Assembly: GCA_023853785.1 (NCBI GenBank) | Contig: JAJIRX010000549.1 | Location: forward strand, 248,001 to 312,000 | Length of the DNA stretch: 64,000 bases | From: Psilocybe azurescens | Taxonomy: Eukaryota > Basidiomycota > Agaricomycetes > Agaricales > Agrocybaceae | Reading direction: 5' to 3' | Shown: positions 35,250 to 46,718 of the stretch, piece by piece | Layout: each line of letters begins with the position of its first letter | How positions within the stretch are numbered: position 1 is the stretch's first letter | Position numbers and translations under genes: made by a program | Notes under the pieces: model-generated | Database searches by the model: none | What the model was told of the DNA's origin: nothing | What the model saw: the letters and a program-made list of their open reading frames with translations, nothing else

Positions 35250-36266
35250 TTAAGCCGGCAGTTGTACTTCTCTATCAGACTTGCGATAGATTTGAGATTC
35301 GTCCATTGTAGCCAGGTGCCATGCGGGGACACGATATTCAGGATCGTTAACCAGCTCGGTTCCTCGTGCGTTCTGTGCAGAGAGACGGGTAATGCGAGCG
35401 GCTTTCATACCTAGTAGGAAGCAGATCGCTCGTCAGCAATGGTGAACGAGAAATGAAGGTGAAATGATACGTACATGCAATCGCAGCTACGAAGATGAAT
35501 CCGATGGCCAATGGGGTAACGATGGGGCGCACGGGATCTTCGAAGACAAGAGGATTCTCGGAATACACGACCGTTAATAAGACATAGAAGAAGTTGACTG
35601 GTAGAGGACAGTTTGTTAGAGATGATGATGACCAGTGATATAATGTAAATGAGCGATGATGAACAGTCGTACCTGTGTTGAGGAGGGCGCAGATTCGCGT
35701 GCAAATGTAATGTTTGCCGGCCAGAATGCGCTTAGGTCCTACTTCACTGCCCTTCTTGTATTGAACTCGGATGCTGGTCAGAGAGTGAGTATGTTTTCTG
35801 ACCGTGGAAGGAGGCAAGATGACTAACAGCGATAGGATGAGGAAAAAGGGAGACCCAGAATACATCAAAGAGGCGATGTAGACATAGCCCATAGCCACTG
35901 TGTTGAACAAATTGAGATGAAGTAATGGTCAAGTATAAGGGATGAGCTCACTGGGTGTACCACGATCGTATGCGACACTGAAGCCGTATCCAATAGAGCT
36001 CATAGTTATATGACAGAACTGGGCGATAAAAGCGATCCCTATTATGGCGGAGTGGAAGTTGAACGTATGTCCACAGAGATGGGGGTTGGTGACTTACAGT
36101 AGTAGGTAGAACGATTGGACAAGAAGTCGGTTACTTTGCGGCCACTACTGGCGACGGCCTTGGTGTCGACCTGGACTTCAGGTCCTTTCACGGCTGCATC
36201 TGACTCGAGCCTGACTTTCTCATCGAGAAGAGGAGCAGCCTCCTCTGCAGCGGTGTTTGGAGCCAT
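35250..36266 (-). CDS. Unrecognised multi-pass membrane protein, copy B
   Basis: Exons 36266-36098, 36038-35952, 35897-35673, 35597-35475 and 35410-35250 give 254 residues with all phases closing. Start MAPNTAAEEAAPLLDEK. About four hydrophobic segments: WIAFIAQFCHITMSSIGYGF; MGYVYIASLMY joined to FFLILSLLVILP; VNFFYVLLTVVY; and TPLAIGFIFVAAIAC. Between them is a basic loop with KKGSEVGPKRILAGKHY. The polar C-terminal tail carries ELVNDPEYRVPAWHLATMD. Copy A has the same five-exon layout, so this is a tandem duplication with both copies open. Function unknown. Confidence 0.75.
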
Positions 36267-36467
36267 TGTTTGGGGTAATTGGGTAAGGAACGTATTTGTG
36301 CGTGAATAAGAGTTGTATTTGGGTGTATAAGAGAGAAAGGTTGTTGATATACCTGATGCTGTGCGAACTCGACTCGACTCGTCAGCTGGCCGCTTTCGGC
36401 TGCCGGTTATGTAGATCCATGAAACCCGTGATTATGCAAGCAATGATAACCAACAAGTTACAGTTGA

Positions 36468-37027
36468 GTTACAGCTAGTGTTGTTGGCAAAACGTCGCCA
36501 TTTCGCCTCGCCGGCGATCGCCAGGTGGCGATACTCGCCGGCCAAAACAGCCTGGCGAAAGGTGGCGACAAATATTAAATATTTGTGTTGATCATTTGTT
36601 TGTTTTGTGATCGTTCATCAGTGGTTTCCATCAAACACATCGAACTCCGCTATATGCCGACAAGAAGCCGGTGCGCGTCTTGATTTTGTTGAAATTCCCT
36701 TGATACGCTCCGCCGACATGCCGTCTTGTGGTGGCTGTGGCACCCAGCAGACGACTTTATTCTCGAGTACTTCAAAAGTCGGCAAGATGTGCAATGCCTG
36801 GACTGTCCAGACAGCATACCAGTTATGCAGCATAACCATATTTATTTAATCGTTTTTGCTTTGTTTCTACTTCGTTATGTTCAAAAACAACAAAGACTAC
36901 CTCAAATTTTACGTAATAATGAGTTTCGCCAATCGCCAAGTATCGCCACTTTCCCACGCCAGGGGTATCGCCTCCCCGGCGAATGGCGAATGCTCCGGGG
37001 AGTATTGCCATCCACACTAGTTACAGC
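36468..37027. mobile_element. Non-autonomous hAT element (544 bp) with 8-bp duplication
   Basis: GTTACAGC occurs at 36468-36475 and again at 37020-37027, directly flanking 36476-37019. The ends start TAGTGT on both strands; the first 18 bp match at 15 positions (TAGTGTTGTTGGCAAAAC against TAGTGTGGATGGCAATAC). An 8-bp duplication and TAGTG termini are hAT features. Subterminal GGCGATA/TATCGCC motifs recur at both ends. The interior shows no transposase. Confidence 0.85.
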
Positions 37028-38579
37028 GGAGGATTTACCCGCCCATGTCTACTCATCATATCTACTCATCATCCTTCCAACCATTGAATCAAGGCTTGGG
37101 AGTGCAATATCCCATTTCCAGGCGATTATGTTGAGTAGTGAGTTAGCAGGACCGACCAACGAAAGGTTGTGCTTCTGGTTCTCCCCCTCGTCGGATTTTG
37201 TTTCTGTCGTGATGTACAATTAAGTATCTTGGTTTTTGTTGCCTTGAACTCACCTCTCCTCAGAGTTGACACCTCATCGAGTCTCGACGCTCGTATCGAA
37301 TATATGTGAGCTGCCCAGTGCACGCTGTTGGAATATGGTAAGCAAACGCGATAGCACCTCGCTGCCATTTGGCTGTGCGACTGCCGGTTTCTTTAAACAT
37401 TTGTACGCATATTCATTCTTACATATTTGTTCATTAATGGTGCATTATTGCACTATTCCTTTTCTGTAATATATACAACATATTCAGTTTGTTATCTTTC
37501 ATTGCGGCACACATTACACCTTTATTAGATTCTATTCACCTTGTAGATATGAGTCTCAGACAACGAAATACTTTATATACGAAACTTCGATACGAGCTCA
37601 TTTGCCTCGCAAACAACTGAGGTGAGTACTATTCTTTATTGCTTAGTATGTTTCATTCATTATACTAAATTACTACCTAGCTTTCGTGTTCTAGGTAAAT
37701 ACAAATCTATTCTCAGCCGTTTGCCTTGCAAACAACTGAGCTTTCGTGTTATAGAATTCTTACACGCGCATGAGATAATTCACCTAAGATTCGGCTTGGT
37801 CCTTCAATAAATTCATGGTATCCTTTCAATTCTCTCAGGCCAGCTGATAGGACAACCACGACCATTTGTGTTCCATAAGCGCTCGTTGATAACATACTTT
37901 GCTATCATTTATTCATCTTCTGCTGCCATACTGACTACAAGATGGACAACAATGCATCGAAACCTTTGGCTAGACTGTCTCAGGCACACTTCGCTAACGA
38001 CACACTATGTATCATGTTTTCCGAGCTTCTATGGTCCGCAACAGAATCTCCAACCATAGACGAGAAGAGCGGGGAATGGTTCTTCTTACTTACTCAGTGC
38101 CCGATTCGACTACTTATATGCTCAGTGTCCTATACGCCACTAGAGATAATCTCTTTAGCGCCTGGAGTCATTACTAATCGTGGCTGCAGGAATAAGGTTT
38201 GTTGAAGAAACACCCGTTCTAAAGCCATGGTCAAGAATTGGATGTGAAGTTAATCAGTGAACGACCTTCAAAAGCTCAGTATCTAGCGACGTAAACAGTC
38301 ATCTCTGAATCATTCTTGCTGTTACATCCGTCATGAATTTCGGCCGCAGAGGCCGATAATAGGGCTTTAGAGTACAATGCGGCATTGAGTGGTCCCACTT
38401 TTCTGGAAGTAAGTCGGCAGATAATTGAAGTAGTGGCATTACTTTGAAGACCCAGTGAGTCGTTAGTGGGTTGTCGGAAAACTGCGGCCGATCATGATCA
38501 GCCATGCGATCGATTTGATTTCGGTTGCATCCGACACATACAGACGCAAATTTTGGCTACTTCTTGAGAGGCAATAGCG
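37028..38579. other. Intergenic region upstream of SHMT
   Basis: No recognised gene. An imperfect direct repeat of about 120 bp occurs at 37599-37745: TTTGCCTCGCAAACAACTGAG recurs as TTTGCCTTGCAAACAACTGAG, and CTTTCGTGTT also recurs. Confidence 0.55.
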
Positions 38580-40633
38580 ATGTTGCGATTACTTGCAAGA
38601 CCGCTCACCCGTACACCCATATCTTCCCCACTACTTCGAATCTCTAGGACCATGGCCACTGCAAATACCCCCGATTTTGTACGTCTCTCTGTTTTCAATC
38701 TCAACAATGGTGTGCTCATAGATGTGCTGTCCAACAATAGAACAAGGTTCTCTACCAGCCTTTGGCGGAGATCGACCCCGAGGTCAAGAACATCATCGAC
38801 AAGGAAACATGGAGACAGTTCACCGGTCTCGAGCTCATTGCTTCAGAGGTGCGCCTATTTCCCCCTCCACTGTATCCTATGCCCCGCCTCCTAACTCGCT
38901 TCCGTTTCGTCGACATAGAACTTGACTAGTCAGGCCACCATGGAGGCCAACGGTTCCATCTTGACCAACAAGTACTCCGAGGGTCTCCCTAACGCCCGCT
39001 ACTACGGTGGAAACGAGTACATCGACGAGCTCGAAATCCTCTGTCGCAAGCGCGCTCTCCAGGCCTTCAACCTCGACCCCGCAAAGTGGGGTGTCAACGT
39101 CCAGCCTTACTCGGGTAGCGTAAGTCACCTCCCCACCTTCCTGCGTCTCCTATCCTCCATTCCTTTCCGCAACCACATGCTAAATATACATCGTTTGTGA
39201 TTCATACAGACAGCAAAGTGTGTATTACTCTTGCGGGACTGGCGGATCTCCGTCGTGAAACTAACCATGCTCATTCCTTTTCAGCTTTGCTGCTCTCACC
39301 GCTCTAATTCAACCCAACGATCGTCTTATGGGTCTCGGGCTTCCGGATGGTGGACATCTCACACACGGCTACTACGTACGTACCTCTCCTACCCTCTGCT
39401 TCGAGGCTTTACGGAAAATTTAACGACATATCACGTGTATTACTTAGACCGCGAAGAAGAAGATGACTGCTTCCTCGATTTACTTCCAGTCCCTCCCTTA
39501 CGCCATCACCCCTGAATCCAACCTCATCGACTATGCCGGACTCGCTGCCCAAGCCAAGATCTTCAAACCCAGACTTATTATCTGCGGTGCTTCTGCGTAC
39601 CCCGTGATTGGGACTACGCTGAGCTGAAGAAGACGGCGACCAAGGAGGGTGCATGGCTCATGGCTGATATCGCCCACACCAGCGGTCTCATTGCTGCTCA
39701 GGAACTCAACAACCCCTTCGAATACTGCGACGTCGTTACTACTACTACGTACGTTTTCCGTTTTCCGCTATGATTAAAGGTATATTAATACTGGGTGTTA
39801 GCCATAAAACTCTCCGTGGTCCCCGTGCCGGTTTGATCTTCTTCAGGAAAGACCTCGAGAACGCTGCTGATCTCGAGAAGCGCGTCAACGATGCTGTCTT
39901 TCCTGCTTGCCAAGGTGGCCCCCACAACAACGTAAGCACGCGCTCTTCCTCCCCGTGTTGTTCTCCGTGAACATGTACTCACGCATTCCCGTCTCCCCTT
40001 CTAGACCATCGCTGCTATCGCCACCTCTCTCCTCCAAGTCTCGAAACCCGAGTTCAAGCTGTACGCTAAGCAGGTGATCGCCAACGCCCGCGCACTCGCT
40101 GCTTCTTTAGTCTCGCACGGTTACAGGCTCCAGACTGACGGTACCGATAACCACTTGGTGCTCTGGGATCTCCGCCCCATCGGTCTCACCGGCAGCAAAG
40201 TTGAGAAAGTCTGCGATCTCATGGGTATCACCATCAACAGTGCGTGTTCTCTTTCTCCCTTCCCCTGTTTATGTCTCACAGAACTATTTCTTTTCCAGAG
40301 AACGCTGTTTCTGGCGACGCATCTGCCCAAGTCCCCGGTGGTATCCGCCTCGGCACATCCGCGCTCACCTCGCGTAACATGAAAGAGGAGGACATCAAAG
40401 TCGTCGCGGACTTCCTGCACCGCGCCGTGCAGCTCTCGCTCCTGCTCCAGAAAGAGGCCGGCTCGAAACTGCTTAAGGACTTTGTCCGTGTGGCGACCGT
40501 GCCCCAGGAAGGACTCGAGGGGTACAAGCAGGTGAAGCAGCTCAGGGACGAGGTCGTGGCCTTTGCGAGCCAGTGGCCTCTGCCCGGTGTCGATGTGCAG
40601 ACGCTGACGAAGCCTGAGGGGATCCATGACTGA
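38580..40633 (+). CDS. SHMT: Serine hydroxymethyltransferase
   Basis: PLP enzyme converting serine and tetrahydrofolate to glycine and 5,10-methylene-tetrahydrofolate. Nine exons: 38580-38678, 38741-38848, 38919-39119, 39210-39217 (8 nt), 39285-39375, 39448-39748, 39802-39931, 40005-40239, 40299-40633; about 502 residues. Motifs: [44 protein letters not shown], and [16 protein letters not shown] with the PLP lysine in HKT. The first ATG adds [20 protein letters not shown], an Arg-rich, acid-free, mitochondrial-type leader; a second in-frame ATG at 38652 (MATANTPDF) would give a cytosolic form. One C is missing after GASAY at 39601-39603, shifting the frame inside an otherwise intact housekeeping gene, most simply a consensus error. 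Confidence 0.93.
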
Positions 40634-42499
40634 GTGGGGCCTGGTGGATATGATTTGGATTTCATGTCTCTGCTTTTTTTGCATTTGGTTTTTTTTTCAT
40701 CAAAAGAAGATTCAACGATCAATTCTTCACTGACTGATATGTAGATTCTAACGTAGACGGTAGAAGATACGTTTCTCTTTTAGACGGACTTCAACATTGT
40801 CCGCCGCCAGCCGTGACTGTTTAGCGGTTTGTCTCTTTTTGTATTTCTAGTTGACCGTAGCATACCATCGTAGTATCTGAAAAAGCATAATGTATATATT
40901 TCGACACTTGTGGTACTCTTTGTCGGTGCGTCGGCAGGTTTGAGATATCTCTATCAAAGACTTTGGAATTAGAGTAGAATGTGTGTGTAGCACGATCGAA
41001 GTGAGCGTGGGAAGACTCGTGTTTCGAATTATCCTCTCATTCAGGAAGTTGCAAGGGTTTTTCTTTACCCTCATGTAATTTTTACCGACTCTCCCAGACT
41101 CGACAGAGTTTGAAAACATTTCCACCTCTTGATATCTAACACAAGATAGAACTCACAGCGCGCAATGTCGACACTGTTCTTGATGTTTCCCCTGGTAGAC
41201 TTTTCGTTGCTCCTCTTCAGGTTTTTGAGCTCCTCGTCGACCCAATTTTCGATGAAATGGCTCTTTATCATTGCGTGGTAAGAACCTTACCAATTTCTAT
41301 GGACGTTGGGTCAATTTATCCAAATGTTTACCTGCATAGGTTGCAATACAAAAGTGGCTGAAGGACTTAGGGAAAAAAGTCTTCAATGTCACATGTTGAC
41401 TGGCGGTTGAGACCCAGTGCAGTTTTTTCTGCCATTGTTGTCTCTTTTGTGGTGGGAATGGCCCATCACTTGCCAATGGTCCTAACTAACCCAATTCGCC
41501 CGAATTGGACAATGAATAGCTTTATTCGGTTATCAGAAAACATTGAAAACTTTTACCGGGAGTCATCTGATCAACTACCATACTTATATACCGAAATTTC
41601 TTGGAAATACGGGCCCAAAATCCGCAACAAGCGGACAAAGATTGGTCTGCTGAGCCCTCAAATCAGCCCTCAAATCAGCCCTCAAATCCGCCAAAAGCGG
41701 ACAAAGCTTTTGATGGAGCTTCCCGGGTCCTCAGGTGGCCAACGAGTCCGTCATGGGTCCAACAGTACACACCAGGATTTTGACACTGTTAGTACAGAGC
41801 GGGGTCTTACAGGAAATATAACAGACGACTCAGCTCCCTGAAGGCGTTGACTCTCAATCTATTTTGAGTTAGGTAAAGGAAATAGCAGGTCCAGATGCTA
41901 TCTGCTATTTCCTCATTCGCGCACAAAAGCGTGTCACTGTACGGCACGAGACCGAAAACAAGTGTTTCAAAACAGATGGGCACATGCATCATGCCTATGT
42001 GATCTATTACATGGTACTGTGGAACTCGCTGCTTTGCTGTTCGAATCTGACAAGGCTGCAGAAGGGATGTGTGAGCAACATCTCAGCGGGGTCGTGAGAG
42101 AGCACTATGAGCCCGATCGGGCCGGAAATTCCATTTTTAACCACCCTTAAATGTCTGAAACGGATATTTCCACCCCTAAAGTCCTGAAACTAAAAACGGA
42201 TGATTTGAATGCTGAAATTCCAAATGTCAAAAATGTACGTTTAAGGTCGAAATATGGCTCAGGAGAAAGGTTGCATTTTGGATGAAAAATTGGCCATCAT
42301 ATTCCTTCTAAAAACAGTGGAAATTTTGTACACATGTTAAATTTATGTTCAAAAAGATATTCTGCTGTGATTCTGCCTAAAAAGTCTATATTTCATCTGT
42401 ACCTTTCCGCAATATTTCTGCATTTTTGCAAATCCTTTATTTATTACACAATCTCTGTTTGGGCAAACACTACAGTCGATAACAGGGCCTTTGTCGTCC
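40634..42499. other. Intergenic region
   Basis: 3' flank of SHMT, then AT-rich sequence without a recognised gene. A 12-bp unit AGCCCTCAAATC is repeated three times in tandem at 41653-41688, within a short open frame. From about 42100 the sequence is AT-rich up to the sharp GC change at 42490. Confidence 0.55.
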
Positions 42500-43640
42500 T
42501 CACCAGCACCATCGTCTCCCCCCCCTACTCAACGGTTCAGTTCCCAGCAGCATGTGATGCTGCTGGGCCTGTGCCATCATTGCTGCCTCTGCTGCACTCA
42601 CAGTTCCCAGCCCAGCAGCAATGCATGCTGCTGGTCCTCTGCTGTCCTTGCCGTCGCCACCTCCTCCCCCAGCACTCGACTGGCTCCTCCTCACAGGAGC
42701 AGCGACCTTTGGGAACAGGTAGCCCCCCGTCGCCCCACCTCCTGTTGCTGCACTCCCACCCAGCGCCCCTGCACCTGCACTTGCACTCTGCCCAACACTC
42801 CCCATCTGCCCCCCACCGCCCGCCCCAAACCTGCCAAAGCCCCCAAACCCACCTGTCCTGCTCTCCTCACCCTCTATCTCCATCTCCATCTTGTTCCTGC
42901 TCTCCTTGCCCCCACCCTGCTCGCATTCATGAACGAGAGCGATGCGGGGCACATGGAGCAGTTAAAGATCTTCACAGTCACAATGTCTGTGTCCTGGCTC
43001 GGGAAGTGCACGTTCTTCGGCACGTGCCCGTGGGGATGCGAGAACATTGTTGATATGGCCAATGTGAGTGATGAGGAGAGGGCAAGAGCAGCAGCGACAT
43101 GGACGTTGCCATGGACATGGTCGCGAGCGAGGAGAGCGAGGAGATGGACAAGGTAAGCAACGGCGGTGCATCTGGAGAATGTGGTATGCCATCAATGGAG
43201 TTTGACAGCGAGGTGTTGGTGGACACCGGCAGGGAAGCACTAGGCAGCGACGATCGTGAACTTGAATGCGAATACGAATGCGGGCCAAGGTGCAACGTGC
43301 TCGGTGCGCTTGCCGCCCTCTGATGCGCTCCCTGTCCCTGTCCTCCTTGCCCTCCTTCACTCCCTCTCTGCCCACCCCGCTGCACAGAATCCACATTCTG
43401 CAACGCAGCCCTTCTATGCAGCTCTGGCCACAACACATTTGGCAACACTGACTGGCTCGGGAACAGCCCCCTGTCCTTGCCCCCGCCCTGTGCAATTGAG
43501 CCCCTGAGCTGGAGGACTTGAGGCTGCTCTTCAGCGGCTTGCCGTTCGAGAGCAGGATTGGGGACGAGTACCCAGCCCAGCAGTATCGTGTGCATAACAC
43601 TGGCACCCACTGTGCACGTCCCATTACGGCAGTAGAATGA
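42500..43640 (-). pseudogene. Relic of a CBM21 / PP1 glycogen-targeting-subunit-like gene
   Basis: GC-rich block on the minus strand with pieces of one protein in shifting frames. A segment reads SPILLSNGKPLKSSLKSSSS (about 43520-43575). A Ser-rich piece contains SAPSTLHLGPHS. A third, at about 42935-43025, reads NVHFPSQDTDIVTVKIFN, resembling the start of a CBM21 carbohydrate-binding domain preceded by the KSSLK/VHF (RVxF-like) PP1-docking region of GAC1/PPP1R3-type proteins. A Gly-rich piece follows at 42500-42950. No continuous frame or complete domain is seen. Homology is from my recall of the family pattern, not from a search. Confidence 0.5.
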
Positions 43641-43648
43641 GGGATCAC

Positions 43649-44083
43649 CCTGGTGTTACGACTTCAAGCTTATATTCACGTGCGTGGATAAAGCCAACAG
43701 TCAAGTAGTCAAGAACAGCGAGTTCCAAGCGGTGTCAAGTAAGAGGAGGTTAGATTCTCAAGAACTAGCTAAAGAATACAGTGGATCCTTCCTGGTATAA
43801 ATACTATGAACCGCACAGCAAGTTGAAACAAGTTTGAATGTTCATCAGCAGATGTATATAAGAATAGAGGAAACAGATCAAGCGTTCATCGAAAGATGTA
43901 TCATAAAAGATAGAAGTGAAAGTCCATCAAAGATATGATGGAGTTTCATAGATATGATGGAAAGCAAAGTTCATCAGAACATATGATGATGTATCAATGA
44001 TGTGACAGATGACAAAGAAAAGGGAAAAGAAAAGAAAAGGAAAAGGAAAAGCAAAAAGAAAATAAAGTGTCCATAACACCTGG
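43649..44083 (-). mobile_element. Solo LTR of the gypsy family, TSD CCTGG
   Basis: 43654-44078 starts TGTTACGACTTCAAGC and ends CCATAACA. It is clearly related to the LTRs at 51807-52243 and 58376-58821 (shared AAGAACTAGCTAAAGAATAC, CCTTCCTGGTATAAATACTA and an A/G-rich end). It is flanked by CCTGG at 43649-43653 and 44079-44083. No internal region; formed by LTR-LTR recombination. Confidence 0.88.
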
Positions 44084-45514
44084 TAAGCACCCTTAAAACA
44101 GCACCTCCATGCCATCCCTCTGACACTCATGCAGTCCACACATGTAACACAAACTTGAGTTCAACTGCTGGAGGATATGCCAATGTGTACCCTGTGCAGC
44201 TGACATGCAACAGATTAAATGTAAGTCATTGTGCTATCTTGCTTTCCTTCTATTCACGTTTGCTTTGCAAGTTCTTCTGGCTTCCGGTTGATGCAGTTTT
44301 TCTTTGGGTATTTAATTTGTGGTACCATTTGATCCTGATATGTATCTCGATGATCTGTGAAGACCAGATCTCATAGTCATTATGTCATTAATAAATATGA
44401 TTTCCGTACATGTTGGATCATGATTTTCTGTATTTTAAGTGCGATAAAATTGGTAAAATCTGTCTATCTTTCCTTCGATAGAGTTGTGATTTTTGACTTT
44501 TTACATTGTATAATAAGATCTTTGCTTTAGCTTTTATTATCTCTAAAGCTCGAATTTTCACTCCTTACAACAGTCAGTCCCAAAAGGAAGGGTATGAAAC
44601 GCTCAATTTTGTGGATGTATTTCTGACCTCATTCCACCCTTTCTTTCTGCCTCTCAGTGGTGGAATTGTCTCCTTAATGAGTCAGAAAATCAACCTTTCT
44701 GGAAGGTGGAATTTCTGACCTCCTAGGGCCCCTAGAGAGAGCTAGTCATGTGCCCAGGGAATGGTGCCGAAATGGCTTGGCTGATTTGAGAGGGCCATGT
44801 GTATGTATGGTGTTCGCGGCAGTTGAGGCAGAGGAAGGATTGGAGGTTGATGGAGATGACCTTGACATGGTTGTTTTGAAGGATGAAAGGAGAGTGAATA
44901 GATCCAGCTCGGGCATTTCTTGTACAGATATATGACAGTATGACTCGGAGGATATGTCGTTTGTAGCAGTAGGAGAAGTACATAGTTCAGGCTACTTCTC
45001 ACCAGTAATTTTTTTATTGCATACAGTACGGGAAGTCCTGTTACCATATCTGTTGGGTCGTGAAACTTCATTTCAAAGTCCAGCACTGGCCAAAATATTG
45101 ATCAGTCTTCCACATAGTCTTGCGAATGCACACCATAAGTTTTGGACAGTGCTTCACAGCATGTGACCATAGACAACCTGCTCTAAGCAGCGGTATTTAA
45201 CAGGTCTTGTTATTAAAGGTTGTACTCCCAACATCGTAAATAATAGTTCTTTGTATCACAGAAGCAGATACAAAATGGAGCTGATCACGTAAGGAAAAGC
45301 GCTGGTTGTCTATTTCTAGTTCAGCGCTTGGCGAACATACTTGGCCCTAGTGGTCATTGGTCTCCATCTTATTTCTATCCTATCTTCCTCCGGTTCTTGT
45401 CGGGTCTTGGCTCAATTATTTCTGTTGCTCACTCTTCCCCTTTACCCGTACGGTCTTTCAGCTGTCCGTGTCGTTAAAAAATGGATTGCCGGTAATATGC
45501 CTGAACCACGGGGT
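44084..45514. other. Intergenic region in the repeat block
   Basis: No gene recognised. Around 44620-44730 related motifs (GGTGGAATT and TTTCTGACCTC) occur in both orientations, suggesting a small inverted-repeat remnant, but boundaries are not clear. Confidence 0.45.
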
Positions 45515-46334
45515 ATTGTGATATTTCAATTCAATTCAATGTTATTTATTTCATAGGCTTTGCACATGACACTAGTTTATTGCCTATATAGTATGACTTG
45601 GCATGACCCAGGTGTTACTCTAAGTGACTGTGCCTATCTACTTTTGTTGTTACATCCTGTGGAAATTGTCTAATTGTGGCTTACAAATCCGGCATTGGCT
45701 ATTGGCAGGCTTTAGGAAAGTCAGCCCCGCCACCCCGGAGTTAATCTATTTACATAGCACCTTTCATCATCCCATGTAACACCCTGTCATGCAGGTAATT
45801 ATTATCGGCAGCATGATCCACAGCAGCTGGTTGCCGTTTGATCCTGAGCAGTTTAATCCTCGTGGTCTTGTCCTTTCGGGTCAGCTCTAGCCGTCTTCGA
45901 TGTCAGGTTGTCAAACTTCCACCTCGTGGTCCAGTTGGTCGTGCAAGTAGGGGACTGGTTTACCAGCCTCGGCATATGCCATGTCATGTGACCCCGTCCC
46001 TATTCTCCCAGCTCCCCACATGTATCTTGGCAATACCTGTTTTTCGCAGGCAAGGAGGGTAATGTCACCACAATTTACAACTAATTATAGGCTGATGTGG
46101 GTATGTTGTATTCGGCCGCTGTGGCTCTATTTGGTCTGACCGCACCTAAGTATACTGCCAGCATTCTTAAAGCCTTCCCAACACCGGGCCGTCCTCGGTG
46201 TCACCCGGGGGCGTTGAAAAGTCACATGGTGTCTAAAATGTTTTCCATGTAACCAGTCGGGATTGAACCACCGACCTAGGGTTAAAATCCGGCGATGGTG
46301 CCACCTGAGCCATCGCAGCCCCCATTGTGATATT
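45515..46334 (-). mobile_element. tRNA-derived SINE-like retroposon with 11-bp TSD
   Basis: 45526-46323 is flanked by direct repeats ATTGTGATATT at 45515-45525 and 46324-46334. Read on the minus strand it begins directly after the repeat with GGGGGCTGCGATGGCTCAGG. This contains an A-box (TGGCTCAGGTGG) and, about 40 bp on, a B-box (GGTTCAATCCC), the internal pol III promoter of a tRNA head. It ends with the short repetitive tail CATTGAATTGAATTGA abutting the other repeat. Head, tail and duplication fit a SINE, although 798 bp is long. No protein is encoded. Confidence 0.75.
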
Positions 46335-46627
46335 ATTAGTTACAACAAGTATGAAGTACTACTTGTCTTATATTGTAGGCATTTACTCAGTGAGATATGG
46401 CTGTATAGAGTATAGGATCAAGTGCAAGAGGAATAATAGGCTGGAGGGAACTACTACCTGGGCAGGACCTCTCGATAAATTTCGAGGAAAGGACCTGGAA
46501 TGTCAAAATCAACAATACTGCGTTGCACTCTCCAGCTTTCCGTACTCATACCCATGTCATTTCCATGTATACTGTAGAACCTTCCGAATGCTTATGTATA
46601 AACAGACTCATAATCTCGCAGCGGACA

Positions 46628-46635
46628 TATAAAAG
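46628..46635 (+). promoter_or_regulatory. TATA box of the small secreted protein gene
   Basis: TATAAAAG lies about 90 bp upstream of the ATG at 46719, in a region without other open frames. Confidence 0.6.
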
Positions 46636-46718
46636 GACTGCGATGGTAACAATGTTCTTCAGATCCTTCAACTAGTTCTACTCTGCTCAGTACTTCATAG
46701 TCCAGCTCGTAACAAGCC

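Noticed and set aside
41601..41841. NQPSNQPSNPPK repeat peptide
   Set aside because: It results from a 12-bp triplicated sequence in a short frame without splice or start context.
42334..43156. Pro/Ser/Cys-rich open frames on the plus strand
   Set aside because: The recognisable protein pieces (CBM21-like) are on the opposite strand; these frames are antisense to them.
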